Shown: positions 15,687 through 24,567 of the stretch, piece after piece
Layout: each line of letters starts with the position of its first letter
Numbering within the stretch: position 1 is the stretch's first letter
Assembly: GCA_018053995.1 (NCBI GenBank)
Contig: JAGPKJ010000006.1
Location: 1-41,114, forward strand
Direction of reading: 5' to 3'
Length of the DNA stretch: 41,114 nt
From: Lachnospiraceae bacterium
GTDB lineage: Bacteria; Bacillota; Clostridia; Lachnospirales; Lachnospiraceae
Notes under the pieces: generated by a model
Databases searched by the model: none
The model's input: only the letters and a program-made list of their open reading frames with translations
Told to the model about the DNA's origin: nothing
Translations under genes and position numbers: made by a program

Positions 15687-17345
15687 TCACTCTTCTCTTG
15701 TATCAGCGCCGCGCAGAAACATTACCATTATCTCACCACATGGCAGCTGGCATATCTGCTTATCTGTCAAAACGTGAAACTGTGCGATGAGAAATACATA
15801 CAAAAGCCATCCGACAACAAGTCCTACAAGCACGGCTGCAAGATCACCCACATACGTTGCCAGGAGCCATTTAAGTGCAAACAAAACGGCAAAATATATC
15901 GCGCCGCACAAAAACAGTTTTACGATATATGAGGTTATACGTATCCTCATTCCCATTTTCTTTTTGATCATTATCCCCGACAACAGCCCATTCATAACAG
16001 TAAACATGATCATTCCGATTATCGCGCCGGCCATGCTCTGCATGAGAGCGATCAGTGTATACGCAAAAAGGAGTGATATGATATACGATATAGCTGTATT
16101 GATGATCGCTTCTGAGATATATGACTGTTCGATAAGTATGACTGATATAAACAGCCATACCGCTGATGACACTGCGAGGACAGAATAGAAATAAAAATAT
16201 CCTGATATCATGCTGCTGTCCTTCACTCCGAGAAGTGACGCGATATTGCCGCCAAGCGCAGTCAGGAAAAGAGCTATCGGCATACTTGAAACAAGCAGAA
16301 ATCTGAATGATGAATTCAGCATCCTGTTCATTTTATTCTGTTCATCTTTTTTCTGTGCACGTATTATTGCCCTTATCCTGCCTGCTGCAGCAAGGAAACA
16401 GGCGATAGATCCAAGGCATATGATCGAAAGATATACAGCATTATATTCACCGAATATATAAAGAGCCCTGCTTTCATCCTTATAAGACGAAAAGAATATC
16501 CGCATAGTTATCAGAAAATAAGTCGATATCATGAGTCCGATCAGGAGATTTGGCATTATCCTTCCAAGCATTATACGCATTATTGCAGCAACAGAACCGC
16601 CGCCTGTGGTATTGTCCTCTGCTGCCAGACTCTTCATCGGTCTTATAAATATCATCAGCATGATCATCCAATAGATAAAGCACAACAGCTCGGCAGCAGA
16701 CACCCCTGCCATCGCGCCGGCAGCACCGTAAATGAACTTGATGTCTTCATTTACAAGAAGTACCGATGCTTTATCCCCGATATCCCAGCCAATGCCAGAA
16801 CCCGCCATTGAAAATACGACACAAAGTACAGCTTCCAGAAAATTACCTGCTGAATATACGCCGCCAAGTCTGCATCCGAGAAGATACCCCTTAGCAGATG
16901 ATGAGAGAAGTGAAAATACCATCGCAGGTATTGCAGCATAGATTACAAGCTGCGATCTTTGTTCACATATGAGATATTTAGAAAGAAATTCTGCTGTGAC
17001 AGCAAGTACACCGCCGATCACAACTGCATATATCACTGACAGTATAGTGCCGGCTTCAACTTTTTTGATCACACTCCTATACTGCGCTTTAAGAGAGGCT
17101 GAAGTGACCGATGCCTTAAGTGTATATGTCAGGCTCATCGCCAATGAGACATATATGAGCATGAAAAGATCCGTTGCAATTCCAAAGAGACCGCTTCCGT
17201 CAGCACCGATATTAAGCATGACCGGAACCCGCATGATCAGGATGCCGAGCAATACAAAGATAAATGAAAACTCTGGAGCACGTATCCCTTTCTTATTATT
17301 CACGATCAGTTGCTTTTTTTTATTTTCCGAAGCCTCGTTATCCAT
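15687..17345 (-). CDS. Polysaccharide/lipid flippase-like membrane protein (SpoVB/MATE-like, MOP superfamily)
   Basis: A 552-residue integral membrane protein with about 12-14 hydrophobic helices, a short basic N-terminus (ENKKKQLIVNNKKG) and a C-terminal cytoplasmic tail. Length, helix pattern and segments such as LLSSSAKGYLLGCRLGGVYSAGNFLEAVL fit the MOP flippase superfamily, to which SpoVB, MurJ and Wzx transporters belong. These move lipid-linked precursors across the membrane. The cargo cannot be assigned. The first helix keeps the usual Lys/Arg-Gly-Pro-like entry only weakly (KKGIRAPEFSF). Its ATG overlaps the ybeY stop codon (TAATG), so it is translationally coupled to ybeY. Confidence 0.75.
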   Translation of the reverse strand: MDNEASENKKKQLIVNNKKGIRAPEFSFIFVLLGILIMRVPVMLNIGADGSGLFGIATDLFMLIYVSLAMSLTYTLKASVTSASLKAQYRSVIKKVEAGTILSVIYAVVIGGVLAVTAEFLSKYLICEQRSQLVIYAAIPAMVFSLLSSSAKGYLLGCRLGGVYSAGNFLEAVLCVVFSMAGSGIGWDIGDKASVLLVNEDIKFIYGAAGAMAGVSAAELLCFIYWMIMLMIFIRPMKSLAAEDNTTGGGSVAAIMRIMLGRIMPNLLIGLMISTYFLITMRIFFSSYKDESRALYIFGEYNAVYLSIICLGSIACFLAAAGRIRAIIRAQKKDEQNKMNRMLNSSFRFLLVSSMPIALFLTALGGNIASLLGVKDSSMISGYFYFYSVLAVSSAVWLFISVILIEQSYISEAIINTAISYIISLLFAYTLIALMQSMAGAIIGMIMFTVMNGLLSGIMIKKKMGMRIRITSYIVKLFLCGAIYFAVLFALKWLLATYVGDLAAVLVGLVVGWLLYVFLIAQFHVLTDKQICQLPCGEIMVMFLRGADTREE

Positions 17346-17845
17346 TATCCCCTTTTTATTCCCAGTTTCTGCAAAGCAGCTTCCTGTTTTGCTTCCATTA
17401 CTTTCGCTTCATCCGGCTGCATGTGATCATACCCACACAGATGGAGCATACTATGTGCGACAAGAAACGCAAATTCTCTCTTTTCGCTGTGACCATATTC
17501 TTTCGCCTGTGAATGAACTCTCCCGATATTTATCATTATATCACCAAGCATAAGATTCCCCGTCTCAGGGTCGAAGCAGTCCGTTTCCTGACTTTTAAGT
17601 TTTCCAAAATCCGATGGACTCTCGAACTCGATTCCGGGAAATGAAAGAACATCCGTGACTTTATCGATATTTCTAAACTCACTATTTGCCTTCTGTATTC
17701 CTTCTGCATTCGTTATCAGTATATTGATCTCGGCAGGGAAAGGACATTTTTCTGATGAAAGGACTTCCTCTGCGACAATGCCTGTCAGTTTCTCTGCATC
17801 AAATTCAAAATCTTCATCAGTCTCATTTTCATAAAAAACTTCCAT
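17345..17845 (-). CDS. ybeY: Endoribonuclease YbeY (16S rRNA 3'-end maturation)
   Basis: A 166-residue zinc-dependent endoribonuclease used in 16S rRNA maturation and ribosome quality control. The zinc motif H-x3-H-x5-H is complete: HSMLHLCGYDH, with H131, H135 and H141. The conserved NSEFRNIDKVTDVLSFP segment (about residues 54-70) is also present. It is downstream of phoH and a pgpH-like gene, the standard Firmicutes arrangement. Its stop overlaps the start of the flippase-like gene by one base. An 89-bp gap separates it from the pgpH-like gene. Confidence 0.96.
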   Translation of the reverse strand: MEVFYENETDEDFEFDAEKLTGIVAEEVLSSEKCPFPAEINILITNAEGIQKANSEFRNIDKVTDVLSFPGIEFESPSDFGKLKSQETDCFDPETGNLMLGDIMINIGRVHSQAKEYGHSEKREFAFLVAHSMLHLCGYDHMQPDEAKVMEAKQEAALQKLGIKRG

Positions 17846-17934
17846 AAAACATTCACTCTTTCAATGATAGTATCTTATGATGCAGTTTCAGCAACATAAT
17901 AATATAATATTTGCTTATATATCCAATTACCTTG

Positions 17935-19164
17935 TCATGTCCGCATTATATCATAATAAAGCTTTTCGTCTATGAACACCTGTTGCATGTCATTCACTTC
18001 TTTAAGTGACATCGAACTGTTCCACATAGCAGGATTAGAAAATTTCTTATTGAAGATCGATCTTATGACACTTTCGTATTTTATCTCTGTTTTTCCTTCT
18101 TTCGCGAAAAGATACTCCATTGATGAAACTACCCATTCAGAAAAAAGAAGCGTAAGTGATTCGCGGCTCATGACATCACTCCCGCGTGTCATATATTCCG
18201 ACAATATCTTGTCAAGTGCCGGTGGAAACGCATACTCTTCTGATACCCTTTGAACATTTTCGATATTATTATCACCATACAATATTCCGATATGATGATA
18301 ATACCCTGCCGCTTTTACTGCAGTCTCATCCAGTCCGATCTTTCTTGATATCCTGTCGCAAAAATACGAAACGTGGATTGAATGATAATACTCTTTTTCT
18401 GACTTTTCCCGTAGTCTTTTCATAAGGTCACATTCAGGATCGGCAAGATCCGTGAATTTTTCTCTGTATCTGTGCATTATAAGTGAACTATATGCCTTTA
18501 AGATTATAAAAAGTATCACAAGGTTGATTAAAAGATTTATACATGGCATCAGAAACATCGCCGGTTCCAGCAGATCGCTCTGCATAAGAACGATATTTGT
18601 CATAAGGCATACAAAAAGTGTGATCTCCGAAAGCAGGAGCGGCACGGTGATCTTGAATTCATCTGTTATATGACTGAATATCACGGCTCCAAAAACACCA
18701 CTGACAAAATACAGGTAAAATATGCCGCTATCGGTATTTCCATGAAGCAGTATCGAAAGCAGCAGGCACGTACTGCCTGATACTATCCCTGATATAGTAT
18801 TGCTGAAAAGTGAGAGAAGCACATAGACCGACAAAAACGGCCAGATCGAACTTGTCACTGTCGGAAACATCATCGCGCTTATAAACGATACCATAAAGCA
18901 TATCATGAACCTTACGAAACTAAAATCTCCCCATAGACTATCGCCCTTTATCGAATGATACTGGTCAATCGAAAAGATCGCTATTATACAACCGAGCGTA
19001 CACATTATGATACATCTGATAAGCTGAGGCTCTTCGAGTCCATAAAGCATCGCGCCAAAGAACGACACTCCTGCCGCAAACAGGATTGTTATCAATCTTA
19101 GAATAAATGAATCATTCCAGTCTTTCTTTATTTTATTTGTCCCGTCCTTGTGAAGAAATCTCAT
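17935..19164 (-). CDS. Truncated, degenerate PgpH-like (7TM-HD) membrane protein
   Basis: A 409-residue protein with seven or so hydrophobic segments (about residues 22-228) followed by a C-terminal domain resembling the HD domain of PgpH cyclic-di-AMP phosphodiesterases. The position between phoH and ybeY is exactly that of pgpH in other Firmicutes. Two departures are seen. The extracellular domain that makes PgpH about 700 residues is absent. The HD site is eroded: the family YHDIG motif reads YYHHIG (H290-H291), so the metal-binding aspartate is replaced by histidine. The downstream EQHHGT and ADSVEA-type motifs are not recognisable (SEYMTRG and FSEWVVSS align there). H261/H264 remain. The frame is intact, so it is probably expressed and may be non-catalytic. 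It overlaps phoH by 4 bp. Confidence 0.75.
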   Translation of the reverse strand: MRFLHKDGTNKIKKDWNDSFILRLITILFAAGVSFFGAMLYGLEEPQLIRCIIMCTLGCIIAIFSIDQYHSIKGDSLWGDFSFVRFMICFMVSFISAMMFPTVTSSIWPFLSVYVLLSLFSNTISGIVSGSTCLLLSILLHGNTDSGIFYLYFVSGVFGAVIFSHITDEFKITVPLLLSEITLFVCLMTNIVLMQSDLLEPAMFLMPCINLLINLVILFIILKAYSSLIMHRYREKFTDLADPECDLMKRLREKSEKEYYHSIHVSYFCDRISRKIGLDETAVKAAGYYHHIGILYGDNNIENVQRVSEEYAFPPALDKILSEYMTRGSDVMSRESLTLLFSEWVVSSMEYLFAKEGKTEIKYESVIRSIFNKKFSNPAMWNSSMSLKEVNDMQQVFIDEKLYYDIMRT

Positions 19165-20180
19165 TTTCCTTCTTTTCTCCCTGCTGGTGAAGCTGACTTT
19201 TTGCTGTATCTGCTGTGATCTCTTGTCTTTTCTTCGTATTCCTCATAAGCCTGAACTATCTTCTGTACAAGCGGATGTCTTACGACATCTCTGCTCGTCA
19301 ACCTGCAGAATGCGATATCAGATATCTTACCAAGTATCTTTTGCGCAATATCAAGTCCTGATGTTGTTCCCGGTGCAAGATCTTTCTGCGTAGCATCACC
19401 TGTGATGACAACCTTGGATCCGAACCCTATTCTTGTAAGGAACATCTTCATCTGCGATGGTGTCGTATTCTGCGCCTCGTCAAGGATTATGAACGCGTTA
19501 TCAAGTGTACGTCCTCTCATATATGCAAGCGGAGCAACCTCTATAAGCCCTTTCTCCGTATTTTTCACAAAATCGTCAGCGCCCATTATCTGATACAGCG
19601 CATCGTAAAGCGGTCTTAGATAGGGATCTACTTTGCTCTGAAGATCTCCCGGAAGAAATCCCAGCTTCTCTCCTGCTTCTATAGCAGGTCTTGTAAGTAT
19701 TATCCTTCCGACCTCATTATTTCTAAAAGCACAGATAGCCATCGCCATTGCAAGATATGTCTTGCCTGTACCGGCTGGTCCTATGCCGAATACTATCATC
19801 TTTTCCTTCATCGCATCGACATACTGCTTCTGACCGATTGTCTTTGGTTTTACCGGCTTTCCCTGAACTGTATGACATATACATTCTTTGTCTATGTCAG
19901 AGATGATATCTTCTTTCCTGTCATTGCCCAGTTCGATCGCATAGCTCACATTCTGCTGCTCTATGTCAGAGCCACGCATCGCCATGCCTCGAAGCTGCTC
20001 AAGTATCCTGCATGCTTCATCGACTTTATCCGGCTGTTCACCTTTGATATGAAGCATTCCGTCTCTGTCAACTACATTTACCGACAGATCATCTTCAATC
20101 TGTCTTATATGAGAATCATTGCTCCCAAAGAGCGAAGACATCTGACGTGTACTTATTTCCATTGTTCGTTCATATTCCAT
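19161..20180 (-). CDS. phoH: PhoH family ATPase
   Basis: A 339-residue cytoplasmic PhoH-like P-loop protein. Walker A is GPAGTGKT (residues 134-141). Walker B is in FIILDEAQN (around residue 225), followed by the family TPSQMKMFLTRIGFGSKVVITGD segment. A KH-like N-terminal segment (MEISTRQMSSLFGSNDSHIRQIEDD) precedes it. PhoH proteins are ATPases linked to RNA metabolism and usually neighbour ybeY. A Ser/Lys-rich tail ends the protein. The ATG lies 19 bp after rlmH on the same strand and overlaps the downstream pgpH-like gene by ATGA, indicating tight coupling. Confidence 0.95.
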   Translation of the reverse strand: MEYERTMEISTRQMSSLFGSNDSHIRQIEDDLSVNVVDRDGMLHIKGEQPDKVDEACRILEQLRGMAMRGSDIEQQNVSYAIELGNDRKEDIISDIDKECICHTVQGKPVKPKTIGQKQYVDAMKEKMIVFGIGPAGTGKTYLAMAMAICAFRNNEVGRIILTRPAIEAGEKLGFLPGDLQSKVDPYLRPLYDALYQIMGADDFVKNTEKGLIEVAPLAYMRGRTLDNAFIILDEAQNTTPSQMKMFLTRIGFGSKVVITGDATQKDLAPGTTSGLDIAQKILGKISDIAFCRLTSRDVVRHPLVQKIVQAYEEYEEKTRDHSRYSKKSASPAGRKEGK

Positions 20181-20198
20181 TGATGGTATAACCTCTCA

Positions 20199-20678
20199 TC
20201 ACTTGTGATATGGCTCTCCGCGTGATATCCGGAAACTCCTGTATATCTGTTCAAGCAGGATCACTCTCATCATCTGATGCGGAAACGTCATTTTTGAAAA
20301 ACTCAGATGCATATCTGATATCTCTGTAATGCTGCGATGAAGTCCGAGTGAACCTCCGATTACAAAAGTGATATCACTGATGCCGTGCACCTGAAGATCA
20401 TCAATATATCCCGAGAGTGATACTGAGTCCATCTGTCTGCCATCTATTTCCAGGGAAATAAGATACGTCCCCTTCCTGATATGCTTTGATAACCTTTCTG
20501 CTTCTTTACAGATTATCATATCCCGCTCATTATCGGAACATCTGTCGGGAGTCTTTTCATCTATGACTTCCACTATATTAAGTGACGCGTAACGGCTTAT
20601 CCTTTTAGAGTACTCACTGATCGCGTCTCTCCAATATTGCTCTTTTACATGTCCAACAGATAAGATTGTGATATTCAA
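20199..20678 (-). CDS. rlmH: 23S rRNA (pseudouridine1915-N3)-methyltransferase
   Basis: A 159-residue SPOUT-class methyltransferase that modifies pseudouridine 1915 in helix 69 of 23S rRNA, using SAM as a dimer. The trefoil-knot SAM-binding segment FVIGGSLGLHRS (about residues 105-116) is intact. The C-terminal family signature is also intact (LLEQIYRSFRISRGEPYHK). The length matches the family exactly. It starts a likely rlmH-phoH-pgpH-like-ybeY-flippase unit concerned largely with ribosome/RNA functions. A hairpin lies between it and nfnB. Confidence 0.97.
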   Translation of the reverse strand: MNITILSVGHVKEQYWRDAISEYSKRISRYASLNIVEVIDEKTPDRCSDNERDMIICKEAERLSKHIRKGTYLISLEIDGRQMDSVSLSGYIDDLQVHGISDITFVIGGSLGLHRSITEISDMHLSFSKMTFPHQMMRVILLEQIYRSFRISRGEPYHK

Positions 20679-20711
20679 GACAAACTCCCGTGAAATTATT
20701 AGCTACAAATA

Positions 20712-20747
20712 CTTCCGGAAAGACTGATCATCCAGTCTGACCGGAAG
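20712..20747 (-). terminator. Hairpin after nfnB, weak terminator candidate
   Basis: CTTCCGG with AGACTG (20712-20726) pairs with CAGTCT and CCGGAAG (20733-20747) around a 6-nt loop with a small internal mismatch. The stem is strong, but the minus-strand tail TATTTGTAG is a poor T tract. It may only slow RNA polymerase or stabilise the 3' end of the nfnAB mRNA. Confidence 0.45.
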
Positions 20748-20776
20748 CACTTATTTTATTATAAGAAACTGCTGTT

Positions 20777-22159
20777 TTACTCAGAAAGATAAGCGTCTAT
20801 ACCTTTTGCTGCTGCTTTACCGGCACCCATCGCAAGAATTACAGTAGCTGCGCCTGTTACAGCGTCGCCTCCTGCAAATACACCCTTCTTGCTAGTCTGA
20901 CCGTTAGTCTCATCAGCTACGATACATTTCTTCTGATTGATATCAAGATTTTCTGTCGTAGATGCAAGTGTAGGATTCGGAGATGTGCCAAGTGACATTA
21001 TTACTTCATCAACTTCAATAGTGAATTCCGATCCTGGTATCTCTACCGGCTTGCGTCTGCCTGATGCATCAGGTTCGCCGAGTTCCATCTTAATGCACTT
21101 TATCCCGTTTACCCAGCCCTTTTCATCAGCTGTTATCTCAATAGGATTAGTAAGAAGATCAAATATGATACCTTCCTGCTTTGCATGTCCTACTTCTTCT
21201 TTTCTTGCAGGAAGCTCTTCTTCACTTCTTCTGTATACGATATGTACTTCACCGCCAAGACGAAGTGCAGTTCTTGCAGCATCCATAGCAACGTTTCCGC
21301 CGCCTACGACTGCGATCTTCTTACCTCTCATTATCGGTGTATCGCTATTTTCATCAAAAGCCTTCATGAGATTGCTTCTTGTAAGATATTCATTTGCTGA
21401 AAAGACACCGTTCGACTGTTCTCCCGGAATATGCATGAACTTTGGAAGTCCGGCACCGGTTCCGATATATACAGCTGAGAAGCCTTCATCTTTCATAAGT
21501 GAATCTATATCTACAGCTTTTCCTGCAACTACATCAGTTTCGATCTTTACGCCAAGAGACTTAACGTTCTCAACTTCATGTGCAACTACTTTATCCTTGG
21601 GAAGACGGAATTCAGGGATACCATATACAAGCACTCCTCCGGCTTTATGAAGCGCTTCGAATATCGTCACATCATAGCCCATCTTTGCAAGATCTCCGGC
21701 ACATGTAAGTCCTGAAGGACCTGCACCTATGACTGCTACTTTCTTGCCTTTCTTTGTAGAAGACGGTGTAGGCTTTATTCCATTCTCTGCAGCCCAGTCA
21801 GCGACAAATCTCTCGATCTTGCCTATTGAGACTGCTTCACCCTTGATCCCGCGTATACACTTTGATTCGCACTGACGTTCCTGCGGACATACACGTCCAC
21901 ATACAGCAGGAAGTGAAGATGACTCGCTTAAGATATCATAAGCGGCTTTAAAATCGCCATCCTTTACTTTTGCGATAAATCCGGGGATATTTATTGATAC
22001 AGGACATCCTGTCACACACTGTGGATTCTTACAATTAAGACATCTTGAAGCTTCCGCCATCGCTTCATCTTTATTATATCCGAGACAGACTTCATCAAAA
22101 TTATGAGCACGTACACTCGGGTCCTGTTCGCGAACAGGCACTTTCTTCATCAGATCCAT
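20777..22159 (-). CDS. nfnB: NADH-dependent ferredoxin:NADP+ oxidoreductase, subunit B (NfnB; GltA-like)
   Basis: A 460-residue flavoprotein of the glutamate synthase small-subunit family. The N-terminus has two cysteine clusters for [4Fe-4S] centres (CLNCKNPQCVTGCP and CGRVCPQERQCESKC). These are followed by an FAD fold (VAVIGAGPSGLTCAGDLAKMG) and an NADPH fold (IAVVGGGNVAMDAARTALRLG). Such proteins alone are often named gltA or gltD. The gene immediately upstream encodes the partner reductase, so the pair reads as NfnAB, which couples NADPH, NADH and ferredoxin by electron bifurcation. The 33-bp spacing and TTTGGAGGC site support co-translation. A stand-alone NADPH-dependent glutamate synthase or sulfide dehydrogenase role is the alternative. 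Confidence 0.9.
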   Translation of the reverse strand: MDLMKKVPVREQDPSVRAHNFDEVCLGYNKDEAMAEASRCLNCKNPQCVTGCPVSINIPGFIAKVKDGDFKAAYDILSESSSLPAVCGRVCPQERQCESKCIRGIKGEAVSIGKIERFVADWAAENGIKPTPSSTKKGKKVAVIGAGPSGLTCAGDLAKMGYDVTIFEALHKAGGVLVYGIPEFRLPKDKVVAHEVENVKSLGVKIETDVVAGKAVDIDSLMKDEGFSAVYIGTGAGLPKFMHIPGEQSNGVFSANEYLTRSNLMKAFDENSDTPIMRGKKIAVVGGGNVAMDAARTALRLGGEVHIVYRRSEEELPARKEEVGHAKQEGIIFDLLTNPIEITADEKGWVNGIKCIKMELGEPDASGRRKPVEIPGSEFTIEVDEVIMSLGTSPNPTLASTTENLDINQKKCIVADETNGQTSKKGVFAGGDAVTGAATVILAMGAGKAAAKGIDAYLSE

Positions 22160-22192
22160 TTTATTTATGCCTCCAAATAAGTTAAGCGTTAG

Positions 22193-23071
22193 TCATGAAC
22201 AAAGACCGCATCCGCCGTGATGGGTGCTGCCTTCCTTCGCTTCAAGATACTTTTTTCCCTCTTCTGTCTTATACATCGCAGAACGTCTCATGGCCTGATC
22301 AAAATCGACAAGATGTCCATCGAACTCAGGTCCGTCAACGCATGCGAACTTTACTTCATCTCCAACTGTAAGTCTGCATGCTCCGCACATTCCGGTACCA
22401 TCTACCATGATCGGATTCATAGAGACTATTGTATGTATATTAAGCTCTTTTGTGAGCTTGCATACGAATTTCATCATGATCATAGGACCTATCGCGATAC
22501 ATACATCATACCGCTTTCCTTCATCATAAAGATCCTGAATTACTTTTGTTACCATTCCGCTTCTGCCATATGATCCGTCATCAGTCGTAATATAGAGATT
22601 TCCGGCAACAGCCTTCATATCTTCTTCCATAAGAAGAAGATCTTTTGTCTTTGAGCCAACGATCACGTCTGCAGATGCGCCCTGTTCCTTAAGCCATTTT
22701 ACCTGCGGATATACAGGTGCTGTTCCAACTCCGCCTGCCACGTAAAGTATCTTCTTTTTCTTTAATGCTTCCGGACTTTCCTTCGTAAGTTCTGAAGGCT
22801 GTCCAAGCGGTCCGACTACATCCGCCATAGAATCTCCGGCTTTAAGTGATGCCATCTTGAATGTCGTTGCACCTACAGTCTGAAATACTATCTTAACAGT
22901 ACCCTTCTCTCTGTCATAATCACAGATAGTGAGCGGTACTCTCTCGGAATCCTCAAAAGGTCTTACTATAAGGAATTGTCCGGGCATACATGAAGAGGCA
23001 AGTCTTTCTGCCTTAATGTTCATCATGTATATATTTGTCGTAAGTTCTTCTGCTTCAAGGATCTGAAACAT
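22193..23071 (-). CDS. nfnA: NADH-dependent ferredoxin:NADP+ oxidoreductase, subunit A (NfnA)
   Basis: A 292-residue ferredoxin-NADP+ reductase-type subunit. The N-terminal FAD barrel contains PGQFLIVRPFEDSERVPLTI, and the NAD-binding region contains ILYVAGGVGTAPVYPQVKWL. The C-terminal [2Fe-2S] segment is GTGMCGACRLTVGDEVKFACVDGP, with three cysteines. The C-terminus ends GGCGLCS, giving extra cysteines. It pairs with nfnB, 33 bp downstream, as the NADH-linked half of the bifurcating transhydrogenase. AGGAGGAAGAAAAC precedes the ATG. In Lachnospiraceae this enzyme balances NADPH with fermentative NADH and ferredoxin, which fits the nearby folate and Rex genes. Confidence 0.9.
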   Translation of the reverse strand: MFQILEAEELTTNIYMMNIKAERLASSCMPGQFLIVRPFEDSERVPLTICDYDREKGTVKIVFQTVGATTFKMASLKAGDSMADVVGPLGQPSELTKESPEALKKKKILYVAGGVGTAPVYPQVKWLKEQGASADVIVGSKTKDLLLMEEDMKAVAGNLYITTDDGSYGRSGMVTKVIQDLYDEGKRYDVCIAIGPMIMMKFVCKLTKELNIHTIVSMNPIMVDGTGMCGACRLTVGDEVKFACVDGPEFDGHLVDFDQAMRRSAMYKTEEGKKYLEAKEGSTHHGGCGLCS

Positions 23072-23121
23072 GTTTTCTTCCTCCTTTTGCCGATCAACGT
23101 AACAAGTTAATAATAAGCTAC

Positions 23122-24561
23122 TCAGAATTCAGATGCAATGATTTTATTGCTCGAATCGTTCTTTAAAACAGCCGTAGCTCCTGTCTGGATATTCACAAGG
23201 AACACATTTCCAGTCTTCATGCTCCCGCCTGCCCCGTCTGTCTCATATTCGCAAAATGAATAATAATCCTGACCATCTGATGCTGTAACAACTGATATAG
23301 GCTTGTACGTCATCACCCCGCTCATATCAGACTTATGTCCCTGAGCATCGAGCAGATAGCCCGTCGCAAGCATTCTATCCTGCAATATCGTCGATGCCTG
23401 TCCTACACTTATAGCCGCATTTATCATAAGTGTATATGACCTCATCGTCACTTCACTCATATTTCCGCTCTCATCATCGACCGCGATGAATTTGAAGTTT
23501 GTTATCCCAAGCGGCATCTGTATCGGTTCTTTATAAGGAATACTGTTTTCTGTCGGTGATGAATTATCAACCGTATAGAATATGCTGCATCCATCTGCGG
23601 CTTTAGCGACGACCATGCATGGCTTCGTATAATTTCCGCTCTCAGGTGTAAGTTCCGGTGCATCGATCATCTGTGCGCTTATATTGTATTTCTGAGTGGC
23701 AATATCACTGCTTATTCCATATTTATTTACAAATACTGCAGAAATGATATAATTTCCTGACTCAAGTTTTATAGGAGACAGATATTTGATCGATTTCTTT
23801 GTAGGCTTCGTACCATCAGTCGTATAGAAGATATCTCCGCCTGTATTTGCGCTCAGCTTAAGTGTCACCGTTCCGTCATAATTTCCGCCTTTATAACTAA
23901 ACTGAGGCTCTATAGCCATATAATTCTGATATTTGGTCGTTACGTCAGCTATATCACAATCGTCAAGGATCTCATTGATACCGACATAATCGTTATCTTT
24001 ATCAAGGATAGCGACGATCTCATCATATGCCTTCTCTCTGTCCTCAAGCTGATAGTCCTCTCCTGACGCGATCTGATGGAGTGCATCAATACACTTATCT
24101 TCATTCTGCATTTTATAATAATTGTCAGCTTCGAGAAAAAGCACATCCGCAGATTCCGGGTGTGACGAATAGCTCGATTCCAGATATCCCTTAGCCTCTT
24201 CATATTTTCCTGATTCGATAAGCCCTGCGGCATGGTTCAGCTGATAGTCAAGGCTTTGAATATGGATCTGGTAAATGAGAAATGAGACAAGAAGTATCGC
24301 TCCGGCGATACCGAAATATCCGTATACAGCATACTTTTTTAATCTGCGATACTTATGCCCGGACTTTATCTGCTGATCATCGTCCCTTGAATCGACTCTC
24401 GCATCGTCTTTATTCTGCTGATCATCGTCTATACTTATGATTGCCGGGACAGGCTCATCTACTGACGGATCAAAATCCGGAACGACCCTGATCTCATATC
24501 CGCATTTTTCACAGATAAGATGTCCTTCTGATATTTCATTTCCACAATTTGGGCATTTCAT
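23122..24561 (-). CDS. Zinc-ribbon membrane protein with TPR-like and chitobiase C-terminal-like repeats
   Basis: A 479-residue protein of unknown function with four visible parts. An N-terminal zinc ribbon (MKCPNCGNEISEGHLICEKCGYE) holds four cysteines. An acidic linker and one transmembrane helix follow (about residues 72-100). Next is a helical TPR-like stretch (about 105-200), then two beta-sandwich repeats of the chitobiase/beta-hexosaminidase C-terminal type (IFYTTDGTKPT and IFYTVDNSSPT mark each). The ribbon is likely cytoplasmic and the repeats extracytoplasmic. ATG at 24561 is used; the preceding in-frame TTG is also spaced for the AAGGA site. It lies between folD (6-bp gap) and nfnA with no obvious functional link. 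Confidence 0.8.
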   Translation of the reverse strand: MKCPNCGNEISEGHLICEKCGYEIRVVPDFDPSVDEPVPAIISIDDDQQNKDDARVDSRDDDQQIKSGHKYRRLKKYAVYGYFGIAGAILLVSFLIYQIHIQSLDYQLNHAAGLIESGKYEEAKGYLESSYSSHPESADVLFLEADNYYKMQNEDKCIDALHQIASGEDYQLEDREKAYDEIVAILDKDNDYVGINEILDDCDIADVTTKYQNYMAIEPQFSYKGGNYDGTVTLKLSANTGGDIFYTTDGTKPTKKSIKYLSPIKLESGNYIISAVFVNKYGISSDIATQKYNISAQMIDAPELTPESGNYTKPCMVVAKAADGCSIFYTVDNSSPTENSIPYKEPIQMPLGITNFKFIAVDDESGNMSEVTMRSYTLMINAAISVGQASTILQDRMLATGYLLDAQGHKSDMSGVMTYKPISVVTASDGQDYYSFCEYETDGAGGSMKTGNVFLVNIQTGATAVLKNDSSNKIIASEF

Positions 24562-24567
24562 CAATGA

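Noticed and set aside
17846-17934. Promoter TTGGAT-16-TATTAT before ybeY
   Set aside because: The -35 match is only 3 of 6 and the gap is within a likely operon; not strong enough to list.
20937-21650. 237-codon plus-strand frame opposite nfnB
   Set aside because: Antisense shadow; the minus-strand product has complete Fe-S, FAD and NADPH motifs.
23072-23121. Rex operator upstream of nfnA
   Set aside because: TTAACTTGTTA is only a loose half-site match and lacks the inverted repeat spacing.
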